From an uncultured Tateyamaria sp. (GTDB taxonomy: Bacteria; Pseudomonadota; Alphaproteobacteria; Rhodobacterales; Rhodobacteraceae): 64,000 nucleotides of DNA. This document shows, in pieces, positions 55,501 through 63,284 of this stretch; position 1 is the first letter of the stretch; each line of letters starts with the position of its first letter. Location: positions 1,612,001-1,676,000 of the forward strand of contig CANMVD010000001.1 in assembly GCA_947501275.1 (NCBI GenBank). Direction: 5' to 3'. A model generated the notes under the pieces. The model ran no database searches and had not been told where the DNA came from. It worked only from the letters and a program-made list of their open reading frames with translations. The position numbers and the translations under genes are program-made.

Positions 55501-58500
55501 CCAGACCCTGTCCAATCTCGAAGTGACGGATCCGTTGATCCCAACCCTTGTGTGTTCTGTTGCATCACTTACGCCGGGGGACGATCTGACTTGCGCAGGC
55601 GATTATGTCGTCACGCAAGAGGACATTGATGCAGGTACGTTCAGCAATACGGCCACTGCCACAGGCATAACCCCATCAGGTGTTGCAGTGCCACCGGTCA
55701 CGAGCACTGCAGTCGTGCCTGGCCCCTTGAGCGATCCGTTGACACTTGCACTGACCAAAACGGCGACGCCGTCGCCCTTTGGTGCAGTCGACAGCACGGT
55801 GTCTTACGGGTTCTCGATCGAGAACACCTCGCGGTTCACCTTGGTGGATGTGACGGTCACCGATCCGTTGATCCCGGGCTTTAGCTGTGTGATTGCGCAG
55901 CTTGATCCCGGTGTGACCGACAGCACAAGCTGTGCGGCGACCTACACCGTCACGCAACAAGATGTGGATCGCGGATCGCTGGAAAACACCGCCGAAGTGA
56001 CGGCGGGCGATTTGTCCGGCACACGCACCGTCACGGTGAGCGATACGATCACGACACCGGGGCCTGCACGTGTGCCTGCACTTGAGGCCACGAAGACGGC
56101 AAACATCACAAGCCTGACGCCCGGTTCTGACATCGTTTACACGCTGCGTGTGGTCAATACGGGCAATGTAACGCTGGATGTGACCGGCGTGAGCGACACC
56201 ATGAACCGGATCAATACCGGCGCGCCGACGTTCCTGACGACGCCCTTCGCCCTTGTTGCGGGTGACAGCAACAATGACGGTTTCCTCGATGTGGATGAGG
56301 TGTGGGAATACAGCGCGACCTATCGCATCACGCAGTCCGATCTGAATGCGGGCGGGGTGGAAAACTCGGTTGAAGTAACGGCCGTTGGCCCGACAGGCAC
56401 AGGGCCCACCAGCGACACCTCGGATGACGGAGATGATGGTGATGGCAATGTGAGTGACGATCCGACCGTAGTTGAAATCACGCTCGATCCGCGCCTCGAT
56501 GTAACCAAAACCGTTGTTACATCCGGCACGCAAGCCGGTGACACGGTCGTGTTTGAAATTTCGGCAGCCAATATTGGTAATGTGGACATCAGTGGCCTGT
56601 CGATCACCGACACGCTCAGCCGGGCAGACGGGACACCGCTTGGGACCCAACCGGCCGTTCCCATCGGCGCCATTGGCGATCCGTTGTCTCCGGGGGCGAC
56701 TGCCGTTTGGCGGGTGTCTTATGAATTGACGGCTGATGATGTGGATGCAGGTGGGCTGTCCAACGCTGTTGTTGTCAGCGGTGTCGGCCCCGGCCCTGGA
56801 TTTGTCCCGGTGACGGACACAGGCGATGATGGCGATGACACGGACGGCAATACCAGCGATGATCCGACTGTTCTGGCCATTACGCCCCAACCCGAACTGG
56901 TGGTTACCAAGACATCCGCCAACCAGACGACAGCCCCGACGGCACCCGGCGAAACCGTATCGTTCGACATTCTGATCGAGAACCTTGGCAATGTAACGCT
57001 GCGCGATCTGGTCTATACCGATACGTTAACCCGATTGGATGGCACGCCGCTCACCCCGAGCAACACGCCACCCACAGGTTTGCCGGAATTGGGAGCAGGG
57101 GACAGTACAACCGTCACGGTCAGCTACATTCTGACCCAAGAGGATTTTGACGCAGGCGGTGTTCAGAACGTGTTTGAAGCAACCGGCACAGATCCGCTTG
57201 GCCTGCCGATCACGGATGTGTCTGACGATGGTGACGATACAGACGGCAACACACTGAACGACCCAACACAGGTCCCGATCCCGGCGGTTACGACCGTGAC
57301 ACTCAGCAAGACTGCGGATGTGCCCACGCGTATCCTTGGGACGGTGTTCGAGGTTGTCTTTACCCTCACCCTTCAAAACACAGGCAATGTCACCCAGGCG
57401 GACCTTGTGCTGGAGGATGATCTGACCGTCTTTGTCGCGCCTGCGACCCTGACATCGGTTGCCACGCCCGTTGCCACAGGCTTTACGACAGGTGGCGCCA
57501 ATGGTGGTTTTGACGGCCAGGGGACGCTGAACACATTGGCACCCGGTACGTCGCTGGCTCCGGGCGAGACCGCCACTGTGACTATAGCCGTACAATACGA
57601 CACAGCCGCAGGGTCGCCTGCGGGAACGAATACGGCATCGCTGACGTCCGATCGCATCGCGACGGCTGTAACGGCCTCTACAGCGGTCAGCAGTTCTGAA
57701 CCGGCGTCGGACATTGTCGCCGGCAAGCGGTTGATCAGTGGTGGTATTGTCCAGCGTGGGTCGGTTGTGACGTTCGAATTGACGTTCGAGAACCGCAATA
57801 CCACTGCAGAAAGCGGTTTGACCTTTGTAGATCAACTGCCGCCCGGCCTGATCTATGTGCCGGATTCTGTAACCTTCAATGGTGCAGCGACGCCTGCACC
57901 TACACTGAACGGGCGTGCGGTGACGTGGCCGGGGCAAACGCTGGCGGCAGGGGAGTTGGTCACGATCCAACTGAGTGCGCGCCTGACCGGCGGGGCCGGA
58001 GAATACACCAACAGCGCTTACGTGATCGGGCCAGATGGGTCGCGTGCGTCCAACACCGCAACCGCTGTGCTGCGTGTCAGCCCCGAAGCGGTGTTTGACT
58101 GCGGCGACATCATCGGAAAGGTGTTCGATGATCTGAACGCGGATGGTTATCAGGATCCGCCACGCACGCTTTTGCGCGATGGCAACACGGCCGCGGTGCG
58201 TCGCAAGCTCGACACGTGGACGCCAAAGCAGATCCAGGAGGATGGCGGTGAGCCGGGCCTGCCCGGTGTCAAGCTGGTGACTCCGCGTGGCGATATCATC
58301 ACCACAGACAAATATGGTCGTTTCAACGTGCCGTGCGCGCTTTTGCCAAATCAGCGGATAGGCTCGAACTTCCTGCTGAAACTCGATGATCGCTCGTTGC
58401 CCACTGGTTACCGCGTGACCACCGAGAATCCGCGCGTGATGCGGGTGACGGCAGGCAAGATGGTCGAGATGAACTTTGGTGCGCGTCTTGGCAATCTGGT

Positions 58501-58753
58501 CGAGATTGATCTGACAGCCACCGCTTTTGCTGGTGATGCGCCCAGTGCCGCATTGGTTCAGGGGCTGTCAGGGCTGGTGGGGCAGATCAGAAACGAACCA
58601 TCGGCTATCGTGCTGCGCTACTACCGCAGCGATGAAACGTTGAGTACCGCGCGTGCCCGGTTGCGCGCCGCGGAAGCAGCCCTGCGCAAGGCGTGGAAGG
58701 GTCGAGGCACCTACCGGTTGGACGTCGAACGGTCCGTCAGGCGGCTGCAGTGA
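46571..58753 (+). CDS. Giant secreted DUF11-repeat protein
   Basis: A 4060-residue protein. Signal peptide (MSKLKAAVSAVIAAVLSTVS); ATG 46571 is chosen because GAGGG sits six bases upstream, the ATG at 46565 being too close. Residues 30-225 form a unique N-terminal domain (VNGQIYYQFSDPDGAFRGFN). From about 229 to 3841 there are about 30 DUF11/DUF7507-like Ig repeats. Most have V-TNTGN-TL and Y-VTQ-D-DAG-x-NTA. An SdrD B-like domain follows (CGDIIGKVFDDLNADGYQDP), then a C-terminal 85 residues (IVLRYYRSDETLSTARARLR). Exported; a surface or periplasmic stalk is inferred. The barrel gene follows after 11 bases. Confidence 0.93.
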   Translation: MSKLKAAVSAVIAAVLSTVSATPPADATPFTTNVPGTNISLPSAYPEAGGVVIVMEGVNGQIYYQFSDPDGAFRGFNSNGQPTRFRGNPFTINDPIPLDCGIRTCTEYFGGAIARVYVRFSAYDGDTQPGGFDENDISLILNGVNVGSWSGLTTERTNNSGTVSQGFTTGFGNNTFNTGWFTSTNPTLLNSLLTTGQTSTQVLDDDPNDNFWDFRRGDSLDNEALRTIAPGYEFEKTTTATSYTNVDDTILYTYKVTNIGSVNINNLTIFDDKVDAQGRSVTCNTTTINETTGGGTAEVATCTATYTVTQEDIDNGSLTNIARANGVPEFGQLGAVEDSVTLPGPAAAPDMIVTKQAGQATFTTVGEVISYDYTLENTGNTTLTDLSISDDRIPSLSCAQASLLPDEVLTCSATYTVTQDDLDEFAINGTPLTNTATAVGQDRGGATLTRSVNETVDGPAAAPAIVVTKTALQQDFDARDDVLQFRIEVTNTGNVTWPGPPSITDALITNAGGSVSCPPGSVPPNGSVICTADYTVLQNDVNIGEVLNEATASITVGGTTVSATDDVTVPAVQTSGLTLLKQLNSASATSFDAPNVTLIYDYVLTNTGNVTLSTPRVSDDKITVACAATEILPGMSVTCTSDNYLTTQDDVDTGSVTNIATAAADDPDATEVTSAQQQVTVDADQMPELTLDKQAPVVPPVDFFEGQTVTYTYEITNTGNTTFTGPLTVNDDRISGPIDCGSADLPVNGVRTCQAIYTVTAADEDLGFVTNTATATDGTTTSNADTETVPQAGTDAIELTKVADLTSVSSLSDVITYTFTVTNVGDRSIGTLREITVDDPRIGTVNCSQPDRIFPVGQGTPNSITCTGTTNPTQDELDAGEVVNTATAQFTRPNGGTPFTVVSPSAQSVVPVAITPAFTLDKIGPAQFTSVGEQITYTFRVTNSTEQTIATATVTDPLIPGLSCDLTDIGPLTSQDCTGTYTVTQADVDNETITNTATVNGMSSTGQTLDPASDTEVIPIDPAAATQAVDLSKTANVTEFNAVGDQIRYSFAVANTGTQTLTSIVVTDPLVSLTCTIPVLAPNTSDDTTCQAVYTVAQADLDAGAVNNTASVAAPGTPGDTSTSSVPAASRDASFSIDKQADDAVSVVEGQIVTYSYKVTNTGNVTLSNVVLSDTHTSAAGTQALTISGGGNTGSIAPGDDVTLTATYTVTQADIDAGDALTNTVSGTGTPPTGVTPPTAIDDETVSVASANPILRVVKTEVDGSGTFGAVLSSEAYSFEVFNDGNVTLSSLVLSDDLTGFTCALDDLPPLTSTTICTGGAALSDSYTVLQSDVDARFLTNEVSVTAAAPDGSTLTDTDSVTLSGPTQAPSITMVKTATAGAGFSVLGETLSYDYVVTNSGNITLTEAITISDDRVSVTCPALPLGGLAPGATLTCTATDTVTQEDLNTGSVTNNATASVTQPVVPDTPADPTTITSTTPLQTEVVTATQSPGLSISKGLASVSASSFTAIGDQITYEYTVTNSGNVTITDTINVSDDKIASGAAQFCSDADLMPGDSLTCTLVWTADQGAIDDGEVINTASPVSTFGGNPVPSTSDTLTVPAVQTPALTMLKEFVTIRNATPPPVVGDFAAGNTVVYRYTVTNSGNTTITTEPVVNDNLIASADISIDAAFPASGMAPGDSVTFTGEYVLTIQDIQLGSVTNNATATSNGVTSNPDAETVPTGSTPALSVVKSALQPSFTAVGDVIDYEYVVTNTSPGSPAPAFANAITVADDRTTVTCPATPGGQLRVGESVTCTASYTVIQEDLDAVAAGQAGGFVTNVATANTVFGGQDVQSPADTVTVPAVNDPALTVAKSVSGGPDPAGAGDTITYAILTTNSGDTTVNGVDVSDPMLASLSCFAGASNAGAPVTLPTTLAPGAQLLCEGDYIITQDDVDDQNLVNTATVQGTTPAGAAVSGTGTVAAPLEVDAPAVTVLKALSASEPDSSFSIVGQVIEFTVTVRNSGNVTLSSTTVTDDLLPGESCDVPSLAPGDEDTSCTFAYTVTQDDIDAGELTNVVRASSVPVSDPGNPVTDDGTLLVDGPAAEPAFSLTKTADVATFAAPGETITYSYRVSNTGNVTLTALPTITDDKISSVACPPYPSGELAPQDSIVCTATYLTTQLDVDNGGVTNIASVQSSEVPFDPNDPDRAEATETVPAAQGPAFTIDKTVDDASLVEADQVLTYSYRVVNTGNVTLTDITLNDAHTSAGGTTALTLSNGGVIASLLPGAEATLTATYSVTQADLDDGGDITNTVSGTATPPGILTPPVAEDTQSVTVAASDPEITAIKTVSANTGTGVGDTVTFDITVTNTGNVTLDTVSLTDTLRDGNGQAITPAPVPALVSGDGAILDVDEVWTYRVSYTLTQSDIDSGGLSNSVLVRAQDPSDTPVSDLSDNNIPGDGPDTPTTFELPAQAAVTGLKSITSSGTNVGETVSFAITVTNVGNVTLTDVGIASDTLERQDGTPLALATGPTFSSNNAGSPEGTLEVGEIATFVATYVLIQADIDAGGIRNSAVVAGTPPRGPPVTDVTDNGVPGDGDDTPTSLDITAAPAFTFNKAYTGADASFDSEGDVLEYTFTLVNTGNVTLRDAIVITDPIITNPIVCDPVSAAAPWPPTETRTCTTTYAVTQNDVDNGEVLNTATAAVGPASDQTDSATVPANQTPALELQKVADSVDPATEFFVGALINYTYTVTNTGNTTVDTPITINDNLIPASDITCPVFPADGIAPGGTYVCEGVYTVTAGDVDLTLVTNLATATDGVTTSPQVTETIPNNAVPALELTKELLGVTDASDAARAGGFEAVGDKLLYRFSVVNTGGLAFVNDVVINDALLSAPLVCFTASGADPDFRPGETVTCETDAIAAYVVTQDDLDAGEVFNEAIAETSATGLTAPVISDVSSVTTPAATDPMFELTKTTVASSFATVGETITFDFVLSNTGNQTLSNLEVTDPLIPTLVCSVASLTPGDDLTCAGDYVVTQEDIDAGTFSNTATATGITPSGVAVPPVTSTAVVPGPLSDPLTLALTKTATPSPFGAVDSTVSYGFSIENTSRFTLVDVTVTDPLIPGFSCVIAQLDPGVTDSTSCAATYTVTQQDVDRGSLENTAEVTAGDLSGTRTVTVSDTITTPGPARVPALEATKTANITSLTPGSDIVYTLRVVNTGNVTLDVTGVSDTMNRINTGAPTFLTTPFALVAGDSNNDGFLDVDEVWEYSATYRITQSDLNAGGVENSVEVTAVGPTGTGPTSDTSDDGDDGDGNVSDDPTVVEITLDPRLDVTKTVVTSGTQAGDTVVFEISAANIGNVDISGLSITDTLSRADGTPLGTQPAVPIGAIGDPLSPGATAVWRVSYELTADDVDAGGLSNAVVVSGVGPGPGFVPVTDTGDDGDDTDGNTSDDPTVLAITPQPELVVTKTSANQTTAPTAPGETVSFDILIENLGNVTLRDLVYTDTLTRLDGTPLTPSNTPPTGLPELGAGDSTTVTVSYILTQEDFDAGGVQNVFEATGTDPLGLPITDVSDDGDDTDGNTLNDPTQVPIPAVTTVTLSKTADVPTRILGTVFEVVFTLTLQNTGNVTQADLVLEDDLTVFVAPATLTSVATPVATGFTTGGANGGFDGQGTLNTLAPGTSLAPGETATVTIAVQYDTAAGSPAGTNTASLTSDRIATAVTASTAVSSSEPASDIVAGKRLISGGIVQRGSVVTFELTFENRNTTAESGLTFVDQLPPGLIYVPDSVTFNGAATPAPTLNGRAVTWPGQTLAAGELVTIQLSARLTGGAGEYTNSAYVIGPDGSRASNTATAVLRVSPEAVFDCGDIIGKVFDDLNADGYQDPPRTLLRDGNTAAVRRKLDTWTPKQIQEDGGEPGLPGVKLVTPRGDIITTDKYGRFNVPCALLPNQRIGSNFLLKLDDRSLPTGYRVTTENPRVMRVTAGKMVEMNFGARLGNLVEIDLTATAFAGDAPSAALVQGLSGLVGQIRNEPSAIVLRYYRSDETLSTARARLRAAEAALRKAWKGRGTYRLDVERSVRRLQ
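47255..58092 (+). repeat. About 30 tandem DUF11-type domain repeats
   Basis: Protein-level tandem repeats averaging about 120 residues, counted by eye from each L-x-x-K-x start (EFEKTT at the first, IVAGKR at the last). Repeats 1-18 and 21-25 mostly carry a Cys pair, as in VTCP and LTCTATYTVT, likely an intradomain disulfide. Repeats 19-20 and 26-28 lack Cys and end in Asp-rich linkers such as DGDDTDGNTSDDPT. Repeats 29-30 are divergent and resemble classical DUF11 (LPPGLIYVPDSV). DNA identity between units is low, so the array is old. Confidence 0.88.
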
Positions 58754-58764
58754 GGGTGATTGGT

Positions 58765-61700
58765 ATGAAACGGGTTTTCGCAACAACTGCATTCTTACTG
58801 GGGTCTACTGCATTCCCGGCGCTGGCGCAGGACGGATTTGTTATCCAATTGAATGGGGACAAAGTTGCGGGCAGTGATCCTGTCCTTGAACGTCAGATCA
58901 AACGTATCGATGAAGTGCTGGAACGCGCGGATGTGCGGGTTCAGTATGATGGGCTGGATGTCACCCCGCGCCTTGATCTGGAGATTGAGGGATCAGATGA
59001 GGGTCGCCGCGCAGGCGAGATTGTCACCCTGCAATCCGCGTTGAACTATCCGGGTTTTGTGACGCGGGGCGAAATTCTGATTATGGATCTGAATGCGCGC
59101 GGCGGGCCAAAGACATTGGGGCGCTATGACATCGCGCCCAATGGCCAAGTCAAGGTGAAGGTACCCGAAGGCGACAATATCGTGGCCTTGCACCGGGTCT
59201 ATGATGCACGTGGCCGCTATGATGAAACCGCGCCATTGCGTCTCAGCCGAGGTGATGAACGCGACCTTGTGGACGGTGTCGAGGACGGCAATGACGCCAC
59301 CGCGCGCCGCCGTATTCCTGTGTATGGGGGGGCGGTGACGGTATCAGGTAGCAGCGTGGCTACCGGAGCGCAGGTCAGCACGTTGGGCGAAGTGATCCGC
59401 CCCAATGGATCGGGCGAGTTTGTCATTCAGCGCATCCTCCCGCCCGGCGAACATGCCGTTGGTGTGCAAGTGCGCGGTGCAGGTGCAGCACCGGTGGACG
59501 TCGTGCGTGAGATCGAAGTGCCTCGTTCGGACAGCTTCTATGCGGTGCAACTGGACCTGACGCTTGGTTATAGCGACAGCGATCTGGATGGGCGCGACTA
59601 CTACCAAGAGGGGCGCGTCGCAGGCTACTTCAAGGGCCGCTTTGCGAATGGCGTGGAACTGACCGCGCAGGTGGACACGGGCGAAGGCGACCTTGATGAT
59701 ATTTTCTCCGGTCTGGGGGAACGCGATCCGCGCTCGACTTTCTTGCGGCTGGATCCGGATGATCTTTATCCGACATATGGCGACGACAGCACGTTGGTTG
59801 ATGACACCCCGACCTCCGGCAAGTTTTATCTGCGGGTGGAGAAAGACAACAACTATGCGCTTTGGGGCGATTGGCGCGCCAATATCGCCAACACAACCTA
59901 TCTGCGCAACGATCGCACACTGTACGGCGCGAGAGGTCACATCGAATCCAGGGACGTCACATCACAAGGTGAGCCACGCTGGCAGTTCGATGCCTATGCC
60001 GCGCAGCAGGATACGCTGACGCAACGGGATGTCTTCCGGGGCACGGGCGGGTCCGTCTACTTCCTCAGCCGTCAGGATCTGACCATCGGTTCGGAAACCC
60101 TGCTGGTGCAGGTGCGCGATGCGACAACGGGGCGGGTGATCTCGACTCAGACACTGGTGGCTGGGCGCGACTACACGATCAACCACATCCAAGGCATCGT
60201 GACCCTCGAAGAGCCGTTGCAATCGGGGTCTGGCTCAAACAGGCTTGTCGTGACGGACGTAGGCGGTGCTGCGGATGTGAACCTTGTTGCGCAATACGAA
60301 TTCACCCCTGACGCGGGCGATATTGACGCGTTTGCCTATGGTGGGCGTGGCGAGGTCTGGGTAAATGACCGTTTGCGCTTTGGCGCAACTGTGCAAAGTG
60401 AACAGACGCCTTCGGGCACACAGGACTCCTTTGGGCTGGATCTGCGCTATCAAGTGAATGAGGAAACCTACCTGAACCTTGAATATGCCAAGTCCGAAGG
60501 TCCTGGTTTCAGCTCAGACATCTCGACCGACGGGGGCCTTGTTTTCGACGAAGCCACTGCGGTGGCGGGGCGCGGAGAAGCCTACAGGATCGAAGGGCGC
60601 GCTGCGCTGGTTGATCTTGGCATTGCTGCCGAGGGCGCCATAAGCGCCTATTTCGAAGAACGCAGCGCCGGGTTCACAACGCTGGATTACTCCACTGTTG
60701 ATGACGAAACGTTGTGGGGTGTTGCGCTTGATGTTGCGGTGACAGATCGGCTCGATATTGCGCTGTACTTTGACAGTTTCGAACAGGATGGCGGCAAGAT
60801 CGACCGCGAAGGTGGGATCGAAGCCAACTATGCACTGACGGATCAAGCGACACTCAGCTTTGGTCTTGAGAACCTTGAACGCGAAGGTGTGTCCGGATCG
60901 GGGGACGGATCGCGTACAGACGCGGTTGTGCGCCTTGGTTTTGAGCCCTCTGAAACACTCAGCTGGTACGTCTTTTTGCAAAAGACATTGGAGCGTTCGG
61001 GCACGCTTGAGGACAATGATCGCGTGGGGCTGGGTGGCCGTTTGGCATGGGCTGAGAATTGGGAACTCGAAGGGGAAATCTCTGACGGTGACAACGGCAC
61101 AGGCGGACGTTTGCTGATCCGCAATGACAAGGGCGAGGCTGGCAACACTTACTTCGGCTATGAACTTGATCCTACACGTGAAATTTCGGGGTTGAGCCGG
61201 ACGGAAACAGGCCGGTCCCAAGGGCGTTTCATCGTGGGAGGGGAACGCAAGGTCAGCGGAACTGTGACCATGTTTGGCGAAAATGCGTATGACCGGTTTG
61301 GCCGCTACAAAAGCCTCACCTCGTCATACGGCATCACCTATGAGCCAACGGAGCGACTGTCTTTCCTGACAGCTTTCGAAACCGGGCAAGTGCGCGACGA
61401 GGTGAATGGCAACTTTGACCGATACGCCTTGTCCCTTGGTGTGCAGTACCAATCCGAAATTTGGGAAGGCAAGGCACGGCTGGAATACCGACAGGAAGAC
61501 GGCACAGGCAGTGCGTCGACCCGCGACAGTGACACGTGGTTGTTCACGGGTTCAGGCAGCTACAAGATTGATGAAAGCCAGCGCTTGGTCTTTTACGCCA
61601 AAGTGTCAGACACCGACGGCAACGGCGGTATCGCACCGGATGCCAATTTTACTGATCTGTCTGTTGGCTATGCCTATCGTCCGATCCACGACGAGCGGCT

Positions 61701-62157
61701 GAACGTGCTGTTCCGCTATCGCTATCTGGACGACGAATTTGGCCAGAGGGTGCGCGACAGCAATGACCCCGGTCCGGTTCAGCGCAGTCACGTGTTCAGC
61801 GTTGATGCAGAATACGATCTGACTAAGACATGGTCCTTGGGTGGCAAGATCGGTGCCCGGTTCAGCGAAAGCGCGTTGACCAGCGCGGATGCCTATACTT
61901 CAAACGATGCGGTCTTGGGCATCATGAATGCGCGCTGGCACATGCTGGACAAATGGGATGCCCTGTTCGAATTGCGCGCTCTGGATCTGCGCGACGTAGG
62001 CACCACCGAAGTTGGTGGGCTGGCCGCTGTCTATCGGCACGTCGGCAAAAACGTGAAGCTGGGTATTGGCTACAACTTCACCAATTTCAGCGATGACCTG
62101 ACGGACCTGACTTATGATGACAAGGGCGCTTTCATCAATGTCGTGGCTAAGTTCTAA
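58765..62157 (+). CDS. Outer-membrane beta-barrel partner of the giant protein
   Basis: An 1130-residue protein with signal peptide (MKRVFATTAFLLGSTAFPALAQ). Residues about 25-180 form an N-terminal periplasmic region. An Ig-like part follows near 183 (IPVYGGAVTVSGSSVATGAQ), and from about 266 strands alternate (LTLGYSDSDLDGRDYYQEG) with conserved DLYPTYGDDSTLVDDTPTSG and YLRVEKDNNYALWGDW. The last residues INVVAKF end in Phe, the outer-membrane barrel signal. No TonB box or plug. ATG 58765 is 11 bases after the giant gene, so one operon. It may anchor or export its neighbour. Confidence 0.88.
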   Translation: MKRVFATTAFLLGSTAFPALAQDGFVIQLNGDKVAGSDPVLERQIKRIDEVLERADVRVQYDGLDVTPRLDLEIEGSDEGRRAGEIVTLQSALNYPGFVTRGEILIMDLNARGGPKTLGRYDIAPNGQVKVKVPEGDNIVALHRVYDARGRYDETAPLRLSRGDERDLVDGVEDGNDATARRRIPVYGGAVTVSGSSVATGAQVSTLGEVIRPNGSGEFVIQRILPPGEHAVGVQVRGAGAAPVDVVREIEVPRSDSFYAVQLDLTLGYSDSDLDGRDYYQEGRVAGYFKGRFANGVELTAQVDTGEGDLDDIFSGLGERDPRSTFLRLDPDDLYPTYGDDSTLVDDTPTSGKFYLRVEKDNNYALWGDWRANIANTTYLRNDRTLYGARGHIESRDVTSQGEPRWQFDAYAAQQDTLTQRDVFRGTGGSVYFLSRQDLTIGSETLLVQVRDATTGRVISTQTLVAGRDYTINHIQGIVTLEEPLQSGSGSNRLVVTDVGGAADVNLVAQYEFTPDAGDIDAFAYGGRGEVWVNDRLRFGATVQSEQTPSGTQDSFGLDLRYQVNEETYLNLEYAKSEGPGFSSDISTDGGLVFDEATAVAGRGEAYRIEGRAALVDLGIAAEGAISAYFEERSAGFTTLDYSTVDDETLWGVALDVAVTDRLDIALYFDSFEQDGGKIDREGGIEANYALTDQATLSFGLENLEREGVSGSGDGSRTDAVVRLGFEPSETLSWYVFLQKTLERSGTLEDNDRVGLGGRLAWAENWELEGEISDGDNGTGGRLLIRNDKGEAGNTYFGYELDPTREISGLSRTETGRSQGRFIVGGERKVSGTVTMFGENAYDRFGRYKSLTSSYGITYEPTERLSFLTAFETGQVRDEVNGNFDRYALSLGVQYQSEIWEGKARLEYRQEDGTGSASTRDSDTWLFTGSGSYKIDESQRLVFYAKVSDTDGNGGIAPDANFTDLSVGYAYRPIHDERLNVLFRYRYLDDEFGQRVRDSNDPGPVQRSHVFSVDAEYDLTKTWSLGGKIGARFSESALTSADAYTSNDAVLGIMNARWHMLDKWDALFELRALDLRDVGTTEVGGLAAVYRHVGKNVKLGIGYNFTNFSDDLTDLTYDDKGAFINVVAKF

Positions 62158-63284
62158 GTGGGTACGCCAGCCATATGTCCTGCGCGGCAGTATCGTTTGA
62201 GATCAAATGATGGGGCAGGTTGCGCCGCCTCACGGGTCTGAAGTTGCATCTGTTCTGACAGGCCGGGGTCAGAAGGGAGCGAACCCGTCTGACGGATCAG
62301 CTTCGGAATATGGGATCTGCCCGTTTTCCCCCTAAAGCCATAGTACAGAGTTCGACCGTTGCCCGTGTGATCGGTGCGCAAGCGTGCCTAATGCTTTCAT
62401 GGTTGGTCAGCCATGCCAGATTCAAGAAACCGCTTTTCAACGCTGTGATCCCAATGTCCGCACTGTCCGCAGACGCATCAGTAGCCGGGCACTGGAGCGG
62501 CATGCCTGATCATAGTTCGTGACTCAAAACCGAATGAGATGCGCATGACCAAGACCATTCGTATGACGGCATCGGTCTTTTGACGGCACAGAACCTTGCC
62601 AGCGAAGGTCCTGGAATCCTCCTTCATTGGCGAGGTGCTGCCAAGTTCGAAGCGGCAGAGGCCAAGGTCGGGGAGATGTCGAAATCTTTGCCGCTGATCT
62701 GTTGCGCATGGTGGATGTTCAGGCGTTTTCTGCGGAAGCTATTGAAAGTATTGTCTTCTTGATGGGCTTACTCGCAACTCTGGTGTGTTCAAAGTGGCAA
62801 ATGCAAGACGGAAGCAGGCCATGACGTGCGCTTTGTCTTTAACACGTTTGTGCCATGTGCGCTGACCCTTGCGCCAATGCCGACTTTTTCCGAAGATGAT
62901 CGCGTAGTGATACTGTCTTCGGCGGCACAGGCACCCATCAACGTGGACGCCCTGTCCGTAATGGCTCAGCTTGAGCGCATTGAGGCATATGCACATATCA
63001 AACTTGCCACCACGATCTGCCCCCGTGAGCTTGCGAAGGACCTGCCCAATGGCCCCATCGTTAAGGCCGTGAATCCGGGCTTGATGCTTGCCTTCAAGAT
63101 GGTCAAGGAAGTCTATGGGTGGCAGGTCATCACCCGAGATATGGCGATGGGCTCCGGCTGACGAGGTGCAAAACGGCGGCAGCCAAAAACAGTGCCAATG
63201 GCATTGCAGGTCATCTGCACCCGCTCTGACTGTTGTCCAGAAAAGGCTTCGATCCGAACGCCGATTGCTCGCCAGATAGGGCGA
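62158..63284. other. Long region with only doubtful small frames
   Basis: About 1.1 kb between the barrel gene and the response regulator. Only the frame at 62826 looks possibly real. No terminator with a T-tract was found after the barrel gene, and no repeat or tRNA was recognised. Confidence 0.4.
62826..63161 (+). CDS. Possible small exported protein
   Basis: A 111-codon frame starting with GTG. RFVFNTFVPCALTLAPMPTF could be a signal peptide, followed by DDRVVILSSAAQAPINVDAL and ATTICPRELAKDLPNGPIVK. No family is recognised and the SD is weak, so the call is tentative. Confidence 0.35.
   Translation: MRFVFNTFVPCALTLAPMPTFSEDDRVVILSSAAQAPINVDALSVMAQLERIEAYAHIKLATTICPRELAKDLPNGPIVKAVNPGLMLAFKMVKEVYGWQVITRDMAMGSG

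Noticed and set aside
48476-57970. Long minus-strand frames of 300-550 codons under the giant gene (for example 48476-50119, 51755-53098, 55676-56890)
   Set aside because: They are antisense shadows of a GC-rich repeat gene with strong codon bias. They have no signal, SD or recognisable domain, and their composition (Arg, His, Gly rich) is typical of antisense frames.
58693-58764. Upstream in-frame extension of the barrel gene
   Set aside because: It overlaps the giant gene and precedes a clear signal peptide that starts at 58765.
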